From the NCBI RefSeq assembly GCF_016862955.1, contig NZ_BONY01000027.1, positions 1-64,000 on the forward strand: 64,000 nucleotides of DNA. Reading direction: 5' to 3'. Positions 33,729 through 42,200 of this stretch are shown here, piece by piece. This DNA comes from Rhizocola hellebori (GTDB lineage Bacteria; Actinomycetota; Actinomycetes; Mycobacteriales; Micromonosporaceae). Position 1 is the first letter of the stretch. Every line of letters begins with the position of its first letter. The notes under the pieces were generated by a model. It saw only the letters and a list, made by a program, of their open reading frames with translations. It was not told where the DNA came from and did no database searches. Position numbers and translations under genes: made by a program.

Positions 33729-35089
33729 AACCGCCACCCTTGGCCGAGACGGCCGCCGCGGCGAGCCGGCTGGCGCCCTCGCCGGCGACCGTGGCCTCGC
33801 TCACCGCGGCGCTGATCAAAGCTTTGGGTGCGCAAAGGGTCAGCACGGTGGAGGCGGCACGGCGTGCCGCCTCCACCGACTTCGCCCACCTCTCCCCGAT
33901 CCTGACCGCGGCCCTGCCGGCCCGGCCGGCCGACGTGGTGGCCTACCCGGGCTCGCCCGCCGAGCTGGTCGAAGCGGTGCGCATCGCCAGCGAACACGGC
34001 GTGCCGATCGTCCCGCGCGGGCGCGGGACGGGCAACTACGGGCAGGCCGTGCCGCTGGCGGCCGGGCTCGTCATCGATCTGACCGGGCTGGAAAGCGTCC
34101 TCGATGTCGGCCAGGGCTGGATTCACGCCCAGGCGGGCGCCACCTTCGTCGCCCTGGAGGCGGCGGCCCGCCGCCGGGGACAGGAGATCGCCATTCAGCC
34201 CACCACCGTCGGCAGCACCATCGGCGGGTTCCTCGCCGGAGGCGCGGGCGGCATCGGCTCGATCGAAAACGGATGGCTCTGGGACGGGTTCGTGCTCGCC
34301 CTGGACACGGTCACCTGCCCACCCGGGCCCGCCGCGGTGACCCTGGTCGGCGAACAGTGTTCCGCATTCCTGCACGCCTATGGCGTGACCGGGATCATCG
34401 CCGCCGCCACGGTAAAGCTCACCCCGGCCCGGGAATGGCTCGCCGTCATCGCTTCCTTCGCCAGCTTCGCCGACGCCGTACAGGTTGGACAGTCTTTATT
34501 GGAGCTGGAACCGGCCGCCCGGCTCGTGTCGCTGGACGACCCGGCGCTGGTCGGCCTCTACCCCCCGGACGAGGCCCTGCCCGCTGACCGGTACAGCCTG
34601 CGAGCCGTGATCGAGGTGTCGGCCCGGGAGGCGGTGCTCGATCTGGTCAAAACCCATGGCGGCACAGCCGAATCGGTGACCCCGGACGCGATCGGCTATC
34701 TGTCCACCCTGTCGTTCAACCATGTCACCCTGCGGGCCAAGCGATCCCGGCCCGAGCTGTGTCATCTCCAGGTCTCCGGGGAGGCGCTCGTCACCCAGCC
34801 GCAGCGGGTGCGCGAGGCGCTGCCCGGCGCGATGCTTCACCTGGACGGGATGCGCCTGTCGCCGGACCCCGCCGCCCCCCGGCGCGGCCGCGGTTTCGGC
34901 GGGCTTCTGCTTAGCCCATTCCATGACACGGCAACGCTTTACGACGGCATCGCCCGCCTGCAGGAGCTGGGAGTCCATGTCGTGGACCCGCACACCTGGC
35001 TCCTAGGCGGGCCGGCGCTGCCCGGCATCCGCGCCGCAGCGGCCCACAACGACCCGCGGGGCCTGCTCAACCCGGGAAAGCTGCCTTAG
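33725..35089 (+). CDS. FAD-binding (VAO/GlcD-type) oxidoreductase
   Basis: A 454-residue flavoprotein with a GTG start overlapping the previous stop. The FAD-binding PCMH fold is clear: YPGSPAELVEAVRIASEHGV, then PIVPRGRGTGNYGQAVPLAA, GLVIDLTGLESVL, and GSTIGGFLAGGAGGIGSIEN, where the His or Cys that anchors FAD covalently in some members is not evident. The C-terminus ends in the family-typical DPRGLLNPGKLP. Such enzymes oxidise hydroxy acids, alcohols or amines. As last gene of the operon it likely oxidises the deaminase product or a ring substrate. Confidence 0.88.
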   Translation: MKPPPLAETAAAASRLAPSPATVASLTAALIKALGAQRVSTVEAARRAASTDFAHLSPILTAALPARPADVVAYPGSPAELVEAVRIASEHGVPIVPRGRGTGNYGQAVPLAAGLVIDLTGLESVLDVGQGWIHAQAGATFVALEAAARRRGQEIAIQPTTVGSTIGGFLAGGAGGIGSIENGWLWDGFVLALDTVTCPPGPAAVTLVGEQCSAFLHAYGVTGIIAAATVKLTPAREWLAVIASFASFADAVQVGQSLLELEPAARLVSLDDPALVGLYPPDEALPADRYSLRAVIEVSAREAVLDLVKTHGGTAESVTPDAIGYLSTLSFNHVTLRAKRSRPELCHLQVSGEALVTQPQRVREALPGAMLHLDGMRLSPDPAAPRRGRGFGGLLLSPFHDTATLYDGIARLQELGVHVVDPHTWLLGGPALPGIRAAAAHNDPRGLLNPGKLP

Positions 35090-35115
35090 GAACCGGCTTT
35101 GCTCACGTAGACCAA

Positions 35116-35997
35116 TCAGTTCGCCGGGGGTCGGGCTGAACCCAGCGGCATCCAGGTGAGATGGTCGCGCCAGCCGTCCAGCTCGAAGGCCCAGCCGGTA
35201 AGCGCCGCGTGAGCGAGCCGCTTGTCGGAGGTCACCGCCTGGAAGTGATGTTCTTGGTCGCCGGCCCTGTACTCGACCACAAATCTCGAGTCATCGTCGA
35301 GAGTCACCTGCGAGAAGACCTCGGACGAGGCGCTGCCCGGCTTGGTAAGGACGAAATACTCCTCCTCACCCCTTTCCACATCTCCGAACAGCTCGAAGAG
35401 CGTCTTCTCGGAGGGATCGGAATACAGCTCGCCGCTCGCGCACTCGGCACGCAGCCACAGGTGCCGGCGCTGCCAGCGCAGATCGACCCGGATCCGCTTG
35501 GCCAGATCTCCGTTCCACGACACCTCAAGACCGTTGCGCTGCAACGCTTCCACCACTTCGTGCCCGATCGACTCGGGCGCTCCGCGCACTGAGCCGTAAC
35601 ACAGGCACAGGCCGCCACCCTCGACCGCGCCCTCGGTGTCCTGGAAGTGGTAATAGACGTATCCCCGCGCGCCCGGGGTTTGCCCGATCTCATCGCCAAT
35701 CTCGGCATTGCCACACGTCTGGCAGCAGGTGAAGTGCTGCCTGGCCACCACGCCCGTGCTTTCCAGCTCGGCGAAAGCAAGGTCGAGCCGGTCGCAATCG
35801 GACATGTGCGAATCCGGCGGCTGGGCGAGGAGATGCTCCTGCCACTCCTGTTCCAGCAGGGCGGCAACGAGACCTTCGAGATCATCGCCTTCGTATTCGT
35901 CTTCAAAACACTCCACCGCGTTCACGGCGATCTCGTGGCCCTCGTCGAAGCCCATCGCAATCTGCAGCCGGATGAACTCGCGAACCTCCTCGCTCAT
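35116..35997 (-). CDS. DUF6891-like hypothetical protein
   Basis: A 293-residue soluble acidic protein. The core SDCDRLDLAFAELESTGVVA, RQHFTCCQTCGNAEIGDEIG, GYVYYHFQDTEGAVEGGGLC and LCYGSVRGAPESIGHEVVEAL matches an actinobacterial uncharacterised family (DUF6891) with a conserved Cys-Cys-x-x-Cys group that may bind metal. The C-terminal part is a beta-rich stretch without recognised domain. It is convergent with the FAD oxidase gene. Function is unknown. Confidence 0.75.
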   Translation of the reverse strand: MSEEVREFIRLQIAMGFDEGHEIAVNAVECFEDEYEGDDLEGLVAALLEQEWQEHLLAQPPDSHMSDCDRLDLAFAELESTGVVARQHFTCCQTCGNAEIGDEIGQTPGARGYVYYHFQDTEGAVEGGGLCLCYGSVRGAPESIGHEVVEALQRNGLEVSWNGDLAKRIRVDLRWQRRHLWLRAECASGELYSDPSEKTLFELFGDVERGEEEYFVLTKPGSASSEVFSQVTLDDDSRFVVEYRAGDQEHHFQAVTSDKRLAHAALTGWAFELDGWRDHLTWMPLGSARPPAN

Positions 35998-36014
35998 GGC
36001 ACGCAGTGTAATGA

Positions 36015-36052
36015 GAAGCTCGCTAGATTTGTCGGCTAGCGAGCTTCCTTTT
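36015..36052 (+). terminator. Hairpin with T-tract between two leftward genes
   Basis: The perfect 12-bp arms GAAGCTCGCTAG and CTAGCGAGCTTC surround a 9-nt loop and are followed on the plus strand by CTTTTTATATA. It reads as an intrinsic terminator for rightward transcripts, although both neighbours are transcribed leftward. As a hairpin it may still end the GH43 message, whose stop is at its edge. Confidence 0.6.
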
Positions 36053-37047
36053 TATATAACGAAAGGCCAACCACTGCTGTCCCAGCCAAGCAGGTTTATC
36101 CCCAGCCGGGCCGCGCCGTTGTCGGCATAGTAGTGGTAGAACAGAACATCCTGCCCGTTGTCGGCAACGACCGCGGGATGACCCGGCCCGTGGATCGAGC
36201 CGTGACCGGCCAGAATCTCGGTCCCCCCACCGGAAGTCAGGGCGGTCCCAGCGCGGTCCGTGTAAGGCCCGGTCGGCGAAGTTGACCGGCCCACCATCAC
36301 GCGATAGGTGCTTGTCGCACCGCGACAGCACAGATCGAAAGCCACGAACAGGTAATAGAAGCCGCCGTGGGCGTAGACGAACGGCGCCTCAATCGCCCCG
36401 TTCGCGGTCTGCCGCTGAGCCAGCGCCCTGATCGCTGTATCGGAGGCGGAACGCATGCCGGTGGCCGGGTCGAGCCGGACCGCTTTGATGCCGGTCCAGA
36501 AGGATCCGAAGCTCAGCCACCACTGCCCCGCCGAGTCGACCACGAGATTCGGGTCGATGGCGTTGAAGTTGACCGAGCCGCTGCTTTCGATGACCAGGCC
36601 GCGATGTGTCCAGCTGCCGGCCGCGCCGGTCGGGCTGGTAGCCAGGAAGATCGCCGATCGCTGTGAGCCGAAGGTGGATGCGGAGTAGTACAGGTAGAAC
36701 TGGCCATTGCGGAAGGAGATGTCTGGGGCCCAAAGGTTGCGGCTGCCGTTGGTGTAAGCGGTGGTCCAGGAGGCCCCATTGGGCCAGACCACACCGGCGT
36801 TCTGCCAGTTGACCCGGTCTCGCGAGGTGCGGATGGGCAGGTTGTTTCCGGTCGTCAGCAGCAGGTACGTGCCGTTGCCGGCCTTGACCACCGCCGGGTC
36901 GTGCGCCCCGGTGGATCCGGTGACCGGAGCCGGGTTGGGATAGGCCGCCAGGGGCGCGGCCCTGGCACCGGTGACCAGGACGCTAGCCGCGACAACGACG
37001 CCAGCGACCACGCCGAGTGCGGCCAGTCGGAACTTGCTGGAGGACAT
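36052..37047 (-). CDS. Secreted GH43 arabinan endo-1,5-alpha-L-arabinosidase
   Basis: A 331-residue exported glycoside hydrolase. ATG at 37047 has a GGAGA site and opens a signal peptide (about 1-31, ending ARA-A). The five-bladed GH43 catalytic residues are visible: Asp50 in TGAHDPAVVKAGNGTYLL, a second Asp in FNAIDPNLVVDSAGQWWLS, and the general acid Glu in GAIEAPFVYAHGGFYYLF. The conserved NLWAPDISFRNGQFYLYYSA follows the arabinanase subfamily. It cleaves alpha-1,5-arabinan from plant pectin outside the cell. No carbohydrate-binding module is attached, and no CebR-type box was seen upstream. Confidence 0.93.
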   Translation of the reverse strand: MSSSKFRLAALGVVAGVVVAASVLVTGARAAPLAAYPNPAPVTGSTGAHDPAVVKAGNGTYLLLTTGNNLPIRTSRDRVNWQNAGVVWPNGASWTTAYTNGSRNLWAPDISFRNGQFYLYYSASTFGSQRSAIFLATSPTGAAGSWTHRGLVIESSGSVNFNAIDPNLVVDSAGQWWLSFGSFWTGIKAVRLDPATGMRSASDTAIRALAQRQTANGAIEAPFVYAHGGFYYLFVAFDLCCRGATSTYRVMVGRSTSPTGPYTDRAGTALTSGGGTEILAGHGSIHGPGHPAVVADNGQDVLFYHYYADNGAARLGINLLGWDSSGWPFVI

Positions 37048-37132
37048 GACGGGTCTCCGCTCAACGAATTGACACATGACAATTCGCGTGCGCCGTTGGT
37101 GCTCCCGCCGGAAGAATAGCCCAGCTTCGATA

Positions 37133-38743
37133 TCACCTGCCACTGTTGGCTATGGCTAGCAGGACGTACGCCAGCACGATGGCGCTGCCGGAGGCAAGAA
37201 CCCAGAGCACCGGTGACCGCAGCGGGTAGTCCAGTGGCGGCGGTGGAGGCAGGTGAGCGGCAGGTGTGCCCGCGGCTCGTCGCTTGCTGTCGCGCAGGGC
37301 AGCGACCAGCTGCTGCGGGCTTCGCTCGCCCGGCGCCAGCCACCGGCTGATCCGATGGACGGCGATGACATGGTCAGCGCCCTCGGCCCGCAGCTTCACA
37401 CCCTCGTCCAGCTCGATGGAGGACACGTCCCGCCACGGCAGGTGCTGAACGCCACGGCCGGTGACCACAGCGATCCCCTCGTCGTTCCAGGCCGCCCGGG
37501 GCCGCACCAGCACCCGCCACACGATCTCCGCCCCGAGCCCGGCCAGCCCGAGCGCCACAAGCACCGACACCGAGGGATGGAAAGCGCCGATGCACGTCAC
37601 GAAGCCCACCATGGTCGCGCCGAGGGCCACCGCCGCGATCGACAGTGGCACCAACGCATAGGCCCTCTCCCGGGCGAGGCGATGGGTCCGCAGCAGGTCA
37701 GGGCTTGCCGATCGGTCCACCGCCGTCAGGTCCGCCGGATCAAACCCCAGCTCACGCCCGCCCTCGCCAGGGCCATCGCCCTCGCCATCGTCGGTGGCGG
37801 AAGCGGCGGCGGTTTGGGAGTGGGGATCGGACAGTGCCTCGATCGAGCCGAAGGGCGCCAGCAGTTTGGAGTCGAGAACGACCGCGCACCACCGGGTGGT
37901 GAGCGGATCGCCATAGAGCAACGCGGGTCGTTTCCGGCCGCTATCGGCATTCGCTCCGCGCCAGACCCAGCGCGGGCCGTCCTGCATCTCCAGCCTGGCC
38001 GGAAATCTAGCTTTGATCGGGATGTGGGCCACCGCCGACCCGGGCAGCCAAACGTAGACACCGGCCGAGTGCTCGACCACCTGAACCGGTCGGACCGGCT
38101 GCGGCGAGGCGAAGAACCGGCGACGCGACCGGTTGAGGGAAACGGCCCGCCAGCCCAGACCGAGGCCGAGACCGATCGCGGCCGCCGCCCAGGCGCCCCA
38201 AACGCCTTCGGAGCCGAACCACCAGGGCAGCCGCCATTGCAGCAGCCACCACAGCAGGCCCGAGCCGAGCGCCAGCAGCACTATCGAGGTGGCCGTGGTG
38301 CGGGCGGCGACCCAGGTGAATCTGGTCTCGGCGGGCGGCTGCTGCGCGGATGAGGACGCCGAGATCGTGAACCGATCGGAGGTGCCGCGCCAGGGGGTCA
38401 GCGCCAGGATCGCGCCACCCGAAACCAGAAGGGCGAAACTGACCGTGACCCAGGTCGGCGGATGGCCTTCCCGCAGCGCCAGCCGCCAGGCGGCCGCCGC
38501 CAGAACGGCGAGGATCTCCGCGGCGGTGCGGTGCATCCAGGCGACTATGGCGACCGCCAGCGCGAGGCCCAGGCCTAGCGCGGCCCACGGCACCTGGCCA
38601 CAGGTCGTCCACGCGCAGGGCGGCATGGCCGGGATGGCGAAACCGACCGCGGCGAACCCAGCCACCGCGGCCAGCACGGCGTAGCCGATGAAGATCCCCG
38701 CGGCCCGGGTGGGCATGGGGAGGACGTGACCCGGAGGAAGCAC
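37133..38743 (-). CDS. Multi-pass membrane protein with PH-like segments
   Basis: A 536-residue membrane protein of unknown function. About eight hydrophobic segments are distributed as a cluster in the first 200 residues, a pair near 365-410, and a last helix at the end (LWVLASGSAIVLAYVLLAIA). Between the last ones, AWNDEGIAVVTGRGVQHLPW followed by RDVSSIELDEGVKLRA looks like a bacterial PH-domain strand pattern. A Pro/Ala/acidic linker lies near 310-340. It may sense or organise the membrane. GTG at 38743 is tentative; ATG at 38716 is an alternative. Confidence 0.65.
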   Translation of the reverse strand: MLPPGHVLPMPTRAAGIFIGYAVLAAVAGFAAVGFAIPAMPPCAWTTCGQVPWAALGLGLALAVAIVAWMHRTAAEILAVLAAAAWRLALREGHPPTWVTVSFALLVSGGAILALTPWRGTSDRFTISASSSAQQPPAETRFTWVAARTTATSIVLLALGSGLLWWLLQWRLPWWFGSEGVWGAWAAAAIGLGLGLGWRAVSLNRSRRRFFASPQPVRPVQVVEHSAGVYVWLPGSAVAHIPIKARFPARLEMQDGPRWVWRGANADSGRKRPALLYGDPLTTRWCAVVLDSKLLAPFGSIEALSDPHSQTAAASATDDGEGDGPGEGGRELGFDPADLTAVDRSASPDLLRTHRLARERAYALVPLSIAAVALGATMVGFVTCIGAFHPSVSVLVALGLAGLGAEIVWRVLVRPRAAWNDEGIAVVTGRGVQHLPWRDVSSIELDEGVKLRAEGADHVIAVHRISRWLAPGERSPQQLVAALRDSKRRAAGTPAAHLPPPPPLDYPLRSPVLWVLASGSAIVLAYVLLAIANSGR

Positions 38744-38765
38744 ACATTGATGGTCACGTAACCGG

Positions 38766-40289
38766 TCAAGCGTCGCGGACCTGCTGCCTAAGCTTTTTGC
38801 GATCCACCTTGCCCACCGAGGTCAGCGGGATGGCCTGCACCACATGGATCTCGCGCGGATACTTCGTGGCGGACAGGTGGGCCTTGGCGTGGGCGATGAG
38901 CTCCTCCTCGGTCGCGGCCGCCCCGGGACGCAACGCCACGAAGGCGACCACCTCCTCACCCAGCCGCGGGTCTTCGCGCCCCACCACCGCGGCCGACGCC
39001 ACCGCCGGATGGGCGAGCAGGACGTCCTCGACGTCGCGGGGGAAGACGTTGTAACCACCCCGGATGATGAGATCCTTCTTCCGGTCCACAATGGACAGAT
39101 AGCCGTCCTCGTCGAGCCGCCCGATGTCGCCGGTGGCGAACCAGCCCTGCACCACCGCGGCCGGGCCCTCCTGCGACGTGCCCCAGTAACCGGCCATCAC
39201 ATTCGGTCCCCGTACCACAATCTCGCCCTCCTGACCCGCGGCGACCTCCTTGCCGTCCAGGTCGAGCAGCCGTAGCTCGATGCCGGGGACGGGCTTGCCC
39301 ACGGTGCCGGGCCGGGGCGCACTCGGCGGGGTGGCGCTGATGATGCCGGCGGTTTCGGTACAGCCGTAGCCCTCCATCACCACCGCGGACGGCACCCGCC
39401 GCTGGAACTCGCGGGCCAGCGCGGCCGGCAGCGGCGCGGCGCCGCACGACAGAAAGCGCAGCTCGGCCAGGTCGTAGTCTTCCAGCGGCTGGGCCAGCAG
39501 CATCGCCAGCATGGAAGGCACCAGCGCTGCCGCCTGTGCCCTGTGCTGCTGAGCCAGGGCCAGCCAGCCCGGGGCGTCGAACCATCGCTGCAACGCGGTG
39601 ACCGGTGGCTCGGTGGCATGCATCCCGCCGACCGTGACCAGGATGCCGAACGAGTGCGCCAGCGGCAGGGCCAGCACCCCCCGGGTGATGCCGGAGACAT
39701 AGGTGACCGAGCGCGCCGCGCCCGCACCCTCGCTGAGATGACCGTGGGTGAGCGGAACCCCCTTGCTGCGCCCGGTGGTTCCGCCGGTGTAGAGCAGCGC
39801 CGCGAGGCCATCCACGCCAACGTCCAAATAGTCCATGGCAGCAGCGGACTCCAGCTCAGCGAAGTCGACCACCCCGGCCATGGCCTCGGCGCCGGCCACG
39901 ATCACCTTCAGCCCTAGCCCTTCCGCGGCCGGGAGCACCTTGGGTAGCAGCTCCTTCGTCGCGATCACGGCCACCGCACCCGAATCGACCATCACGTGCC
40001 GCAGCTCGGGCACGGTCATCAGAAAGATGGCCGGCGCCACCACCGCACCCGCGCGCCAGATGGCATGGTAGCTAACGAAAACCTCGGGGCAGTTGGCCAT
40101 CATCACCACCACCCGGTCGCCGGGGGCGACGCCGAGGTCGCGCAGTCCGGCGCTGACCCGATCGGCTCGGGTGTGAATATCAGCCGACGTATGCCAGTTA
40201 CCTTCGAAGAACAACGACGGATAATCGCCAAGTCGGTCCAGCGCGGTGGCGGCAAGACGTCCCAGATTCTGCCCATCCATGTTGGTCAC
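38766..40289 (-). CDS. AMP-forming acyl-CoA ligase
   Basis: A 507-residue adenylate-forming enzyme. The P-loop-like motif is LLYTGGTTGRSKGVPLTHGH. Later motifs are VMEGYGCTETAGIIS, then GWFATGDIGRLDEDGYLSIV and DRKKDLIIRGGYNVFPRDVE, and the C-terminal catalytic lysine lies in PLTSVGKVDRKKLR. These define long-chain fatty acid or aryl-CoA ligases, which activate a carboxylic acid with ATP and CoA. It is divergent from a PaaI-type thioesterase, so the pair may set the level of one acyl-CoA. GTG 40289 or ATG 40280 is the start. Confidence 0.92.
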   Translation of the reverse strand: MTNMDGQNLGRLAATALDRLGDYPSLFFEGNWHTSADIHTRADRVSAGLRDLGVAPGDRVVVMMANCPEVFVSYHAIWRAGAVVAPAIFLMTVPELRHVMVDSGAVAVIATKELLPKVLPAAEGLGLKVIVAGAEAMAGVVDFAELESAAAMDYLDVGVDGLAALLYTGGTTGRSKGVPLTHGHLSEGAGAARSVTYVSGITRGVLALPLAHSFGILVTVGGMHATEPPVTALQRWFDAPGWLALAQQHRAQAAALVPSMLAMLLAQPLEDYDLAELRFLSCGAAPLPAALAREFQRRVPSAVVMEGYGCTETAGIISATPPSAPRPGTVGKPVPGIELRLLDLDGKEVAAGQEGEIVVRGPNVMAGYWGTSQEGPAAVVQGWFATGDIGRLDEDGYLSIVDRKKDLIIRGGYNVFPRDVEDVLLAHPAVASAAVVGREDPRLGEEVVAFVALRPGAAATEEELIAHAKAHLSATKYPREIHVVQAIPLTSVGKVDRKKLRQQVRDA

Positions 40290-40330
40290 TACAACACCTG
40301 TCTACCGTGAGGTCAAACGATGGAGTCAAC

Positions 40331-40807
40331 ATGCGCGAGGAGAACAGTGTGCAAAACGATCTGGACGACTGGGTTGGCCCACCCGATGGCGGGCCGCATG
40401 TCTGGCGGACACTGGGTTTCCGGCGCAAACAGAACGCGGTAGGACACGCCACCGTCGAATGGGACGCCTCCCCCGACTACAGCTTTCCCACCAGCAACGG
40501 GCCTGTGGTCCAAGGTGGGCTGGTCACCGCCGTGCTGGACTCGGCGATGGGCGGCGCCTGCTGGACCGTGCTGGAGGGCGACGAAACGTTCCTCACCGCC
40601 GACCTCCGGGTGGAGTTCCTCCGCACGACCAGGCCGGGCAAGCTGACCGCCACCGGCACCGTGGTCAGGCGTACCCGGCGGGTGGTCTTCTGCGCGGCCG
40701 AGCTGGTCGACGAGGAGGGCACGGTGCTCGCGGCGAGCCGCTGCACCCAGGTTGTGCTGCCCCTCGACGGGCCGGCTGGACGGCGTACCCATCACCTGCG
40801 TGCTTGA
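40331..40807 (+). CDS. PaaI-family hotdog thioesterase
   Basis: A 158-residue hotdog-fold protein. ATG at 40331 has a GGAG site. The PaaI signature is seen in GPVVQGGLVTAVLDSAMGGA, with the conserved Gly and the catalytic acidic residue in the central helix, followed by TADLRVEFLRTTRPGKLTAT and GTVVRRTRRVVFCAAELVDE. Such enzymes hydrolyse acyl- or aryl-CoA thioesters. The divergent acyl-CoA ligase nearby suggests a shared substrate class and perhaps joint regulation from the 40-bp intergenic gap. Confidence 0.88.
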   Translation: MREENSVQNDLDDWVGPPDGGPHVWRTLGFRRKQNAVGHATVEWDASPDYSFPTSNGPVVQGGLVTAVLDSAMGGACWTVLEGDETFLTADLRVEFLRTTRPGKLTATGTVVRRTRRVVFCAAELVDEEGTVLAASRCTQVVLPLDGPAGRRTHHLRA

Positions 40808-41012
40808 AAACCCCGCCGGCGGGGTAAAGACCACCCGTGGCGTGATCGGCTTCGGGCTGGTCAAAAGGCAAGCGGCGGAAGGAAACGCGATAAGCACCCC
40901 CTCGGTGGGCGACCCGATTGCCCTTAAATCTAGGCTTTTTTCACATCCGCACCTCGATGCGTATAGTGGGCCCCGCAACTGGAGACGACCAGCGGAAGGG
41001 GCCGGAGGGGCT

Positions 41013-42200
41013 GTGCAAGGGCCGGCTGTGCCGCTGCAGGTGGTGCTCGTCGAAGACGACGAAGCCGATGCTGTTTTGGTGCAAGAGCTGCTCTCCGACA
41101 CTGGCCTGAACGTCTCGCTGGTGTGGTGCCGATCGCTGGCCGAAGCCGCCGCCAAGCTGACCGACGAGGTCGACTGCGTGCTGGTCGATCTGAACCTGCC
41201 GGACAGTCTGGGCCTGGATGCCGTCGATCTGGTGCTGCGATCCGCTCCCGAGGCCGCGGTGCTGGTGCTGACCGGCATGGCCGACGAGACCACCGCCATC
41301 TCCGCGGTAACCCTTGGCGCGCAAGACTATCTGGTCAAGGGCAAGGTCGACGGCTACCTGCTGGGCCGGTCGATCCGCTACGCGATGGAGCGGAAAGCGG
41401 CGGCAGCCGCGGCCGCGGAGCTGCGCGACACGCGCCTGCTGGCCGCCGAAAACGCCCGTCTGGAAAGGGGTTTGCTACCCCGGCCGCTGGTCGCCAACGA
41501 GCGGGTCAACATCACCTCGCGCTATCGGCCGGGGCGGCAACGGGCCCTGCTCGGCGGCGACTTCTTCGATGTGGTGGAGACCGACGATGGGCTCGTGCGG
41601 GCGCTCATCGGCGACGTTTGCGGGCACGGCCCGGACGAGGCCGCGCTCGGGGTCGGGTTGCGCTTCGCCTGGCGCGGGCTGGTGCTGGCGGGGGTGGCCG
41701 ATCCGGTCGAGATCCTGCGTGCCATGCAGCGGGTGTGTGTGGCCGAGCGGCACGCCGACGGAATCTTCGCCAGCATTTGCATGATAGACATCCATCTTCC
41801 CGGTACCAGAAAAGAAGGCTCTGCGGTCGTCACATGTGCCGGGCATCCGGCTCCGCTGCTGGCGGCCACCGGCGTGGTGACCCCGATCCCGACCGCTGTC
41901 GGCTTCCCGGTCGGCCTGCTGCCCGGCATCGGCAGCTGGAGCTCGGTGAGCGTGCCGCTGCCGGCCGAGGGCGGGATCCTGCTCTACACCGACGGCATGA
42001 CCGACTGTCAGGTCGGCGTGGGCGAAGAGCGCCTTGGCGTGGAAGGCCTGACCGCGATCGCCGGCAAGGTCTGGCAGGCCGCCCCGGAGGCTTTCCTGGA
42101 AGACCTGGTCCGCACGGTGACCGTCCAGGATGCCGGACGCAACCTCGATGATCTAGCCGTGCTCTATGTGACCTGGGGAGCGACCGCCGATGTTCGATAA
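41013..42200 (+). CDS. Receiver-PP2C (SpoIIE-type) phosphatase
   Basis: A 395-residue response-regulator phosphatase. GTG at 41013 has a GGAGGGG site. The receiver domain (about 8-125) has EDDEADA, the phosphoacceptor Asp in CVLVDLNLPDSLG and Lys in DYLVKGKVDG. A helical linker (ELRDTRLLAAENARLERGLL) leads to a PP2C-like phosphatase: LLGGDFFDVVETDDGLVRAL, IGDVCGHGPDEAALG, and LYTDGMTDCQ with the metal Asp residues. Such proteins dephosphorylate anti-anti-sigma factors. It overlaps the next kinase gene by 11 nt and forms a cassette with it and the Rcp1-like regulator. Confidence 0.92.
   Translation: MQGPAVPLQVVLVEDDEADAVLVQELLSDTGLNVSLVWCRSLAEAAAKLTDEVDCVLVDLNLPDSLGLDAVDLVLRSAPEAAVLVLTGMADETTAISAVTLGAQDYLVKGKVDGYLLGRSIRYAMERKAAAAAAAELRDTRLLAAENARLERGLLPRPLVANERVNITSRYRPGRQRALLGGDFFDVVETDDGLVRALIGDVCGHGPDEAALGVGLRFAWRGLVLAGVADPVEILRAMQRVCVAERHADGIFASICMIDIHLPGTRKEGSAVVTCAGHPAPLLAATGVVTPIPTAVGFPVGLLPGIGSWSSVSVPLPAEGGILLYTDGMTDCQVGVGEERLGVEGLTAIAGKVWQAAPEAFLEDLVRTVTVQDAGRNLDDLAVLYVTWGATADVR

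Noticed and set aside
36052-37132. CebR-type box upstream of the GH43 gene
   Set aside because: No TGGGAGCGCTCCCA-like sequence was found in its upstream region, so arabinanase control appears separate.
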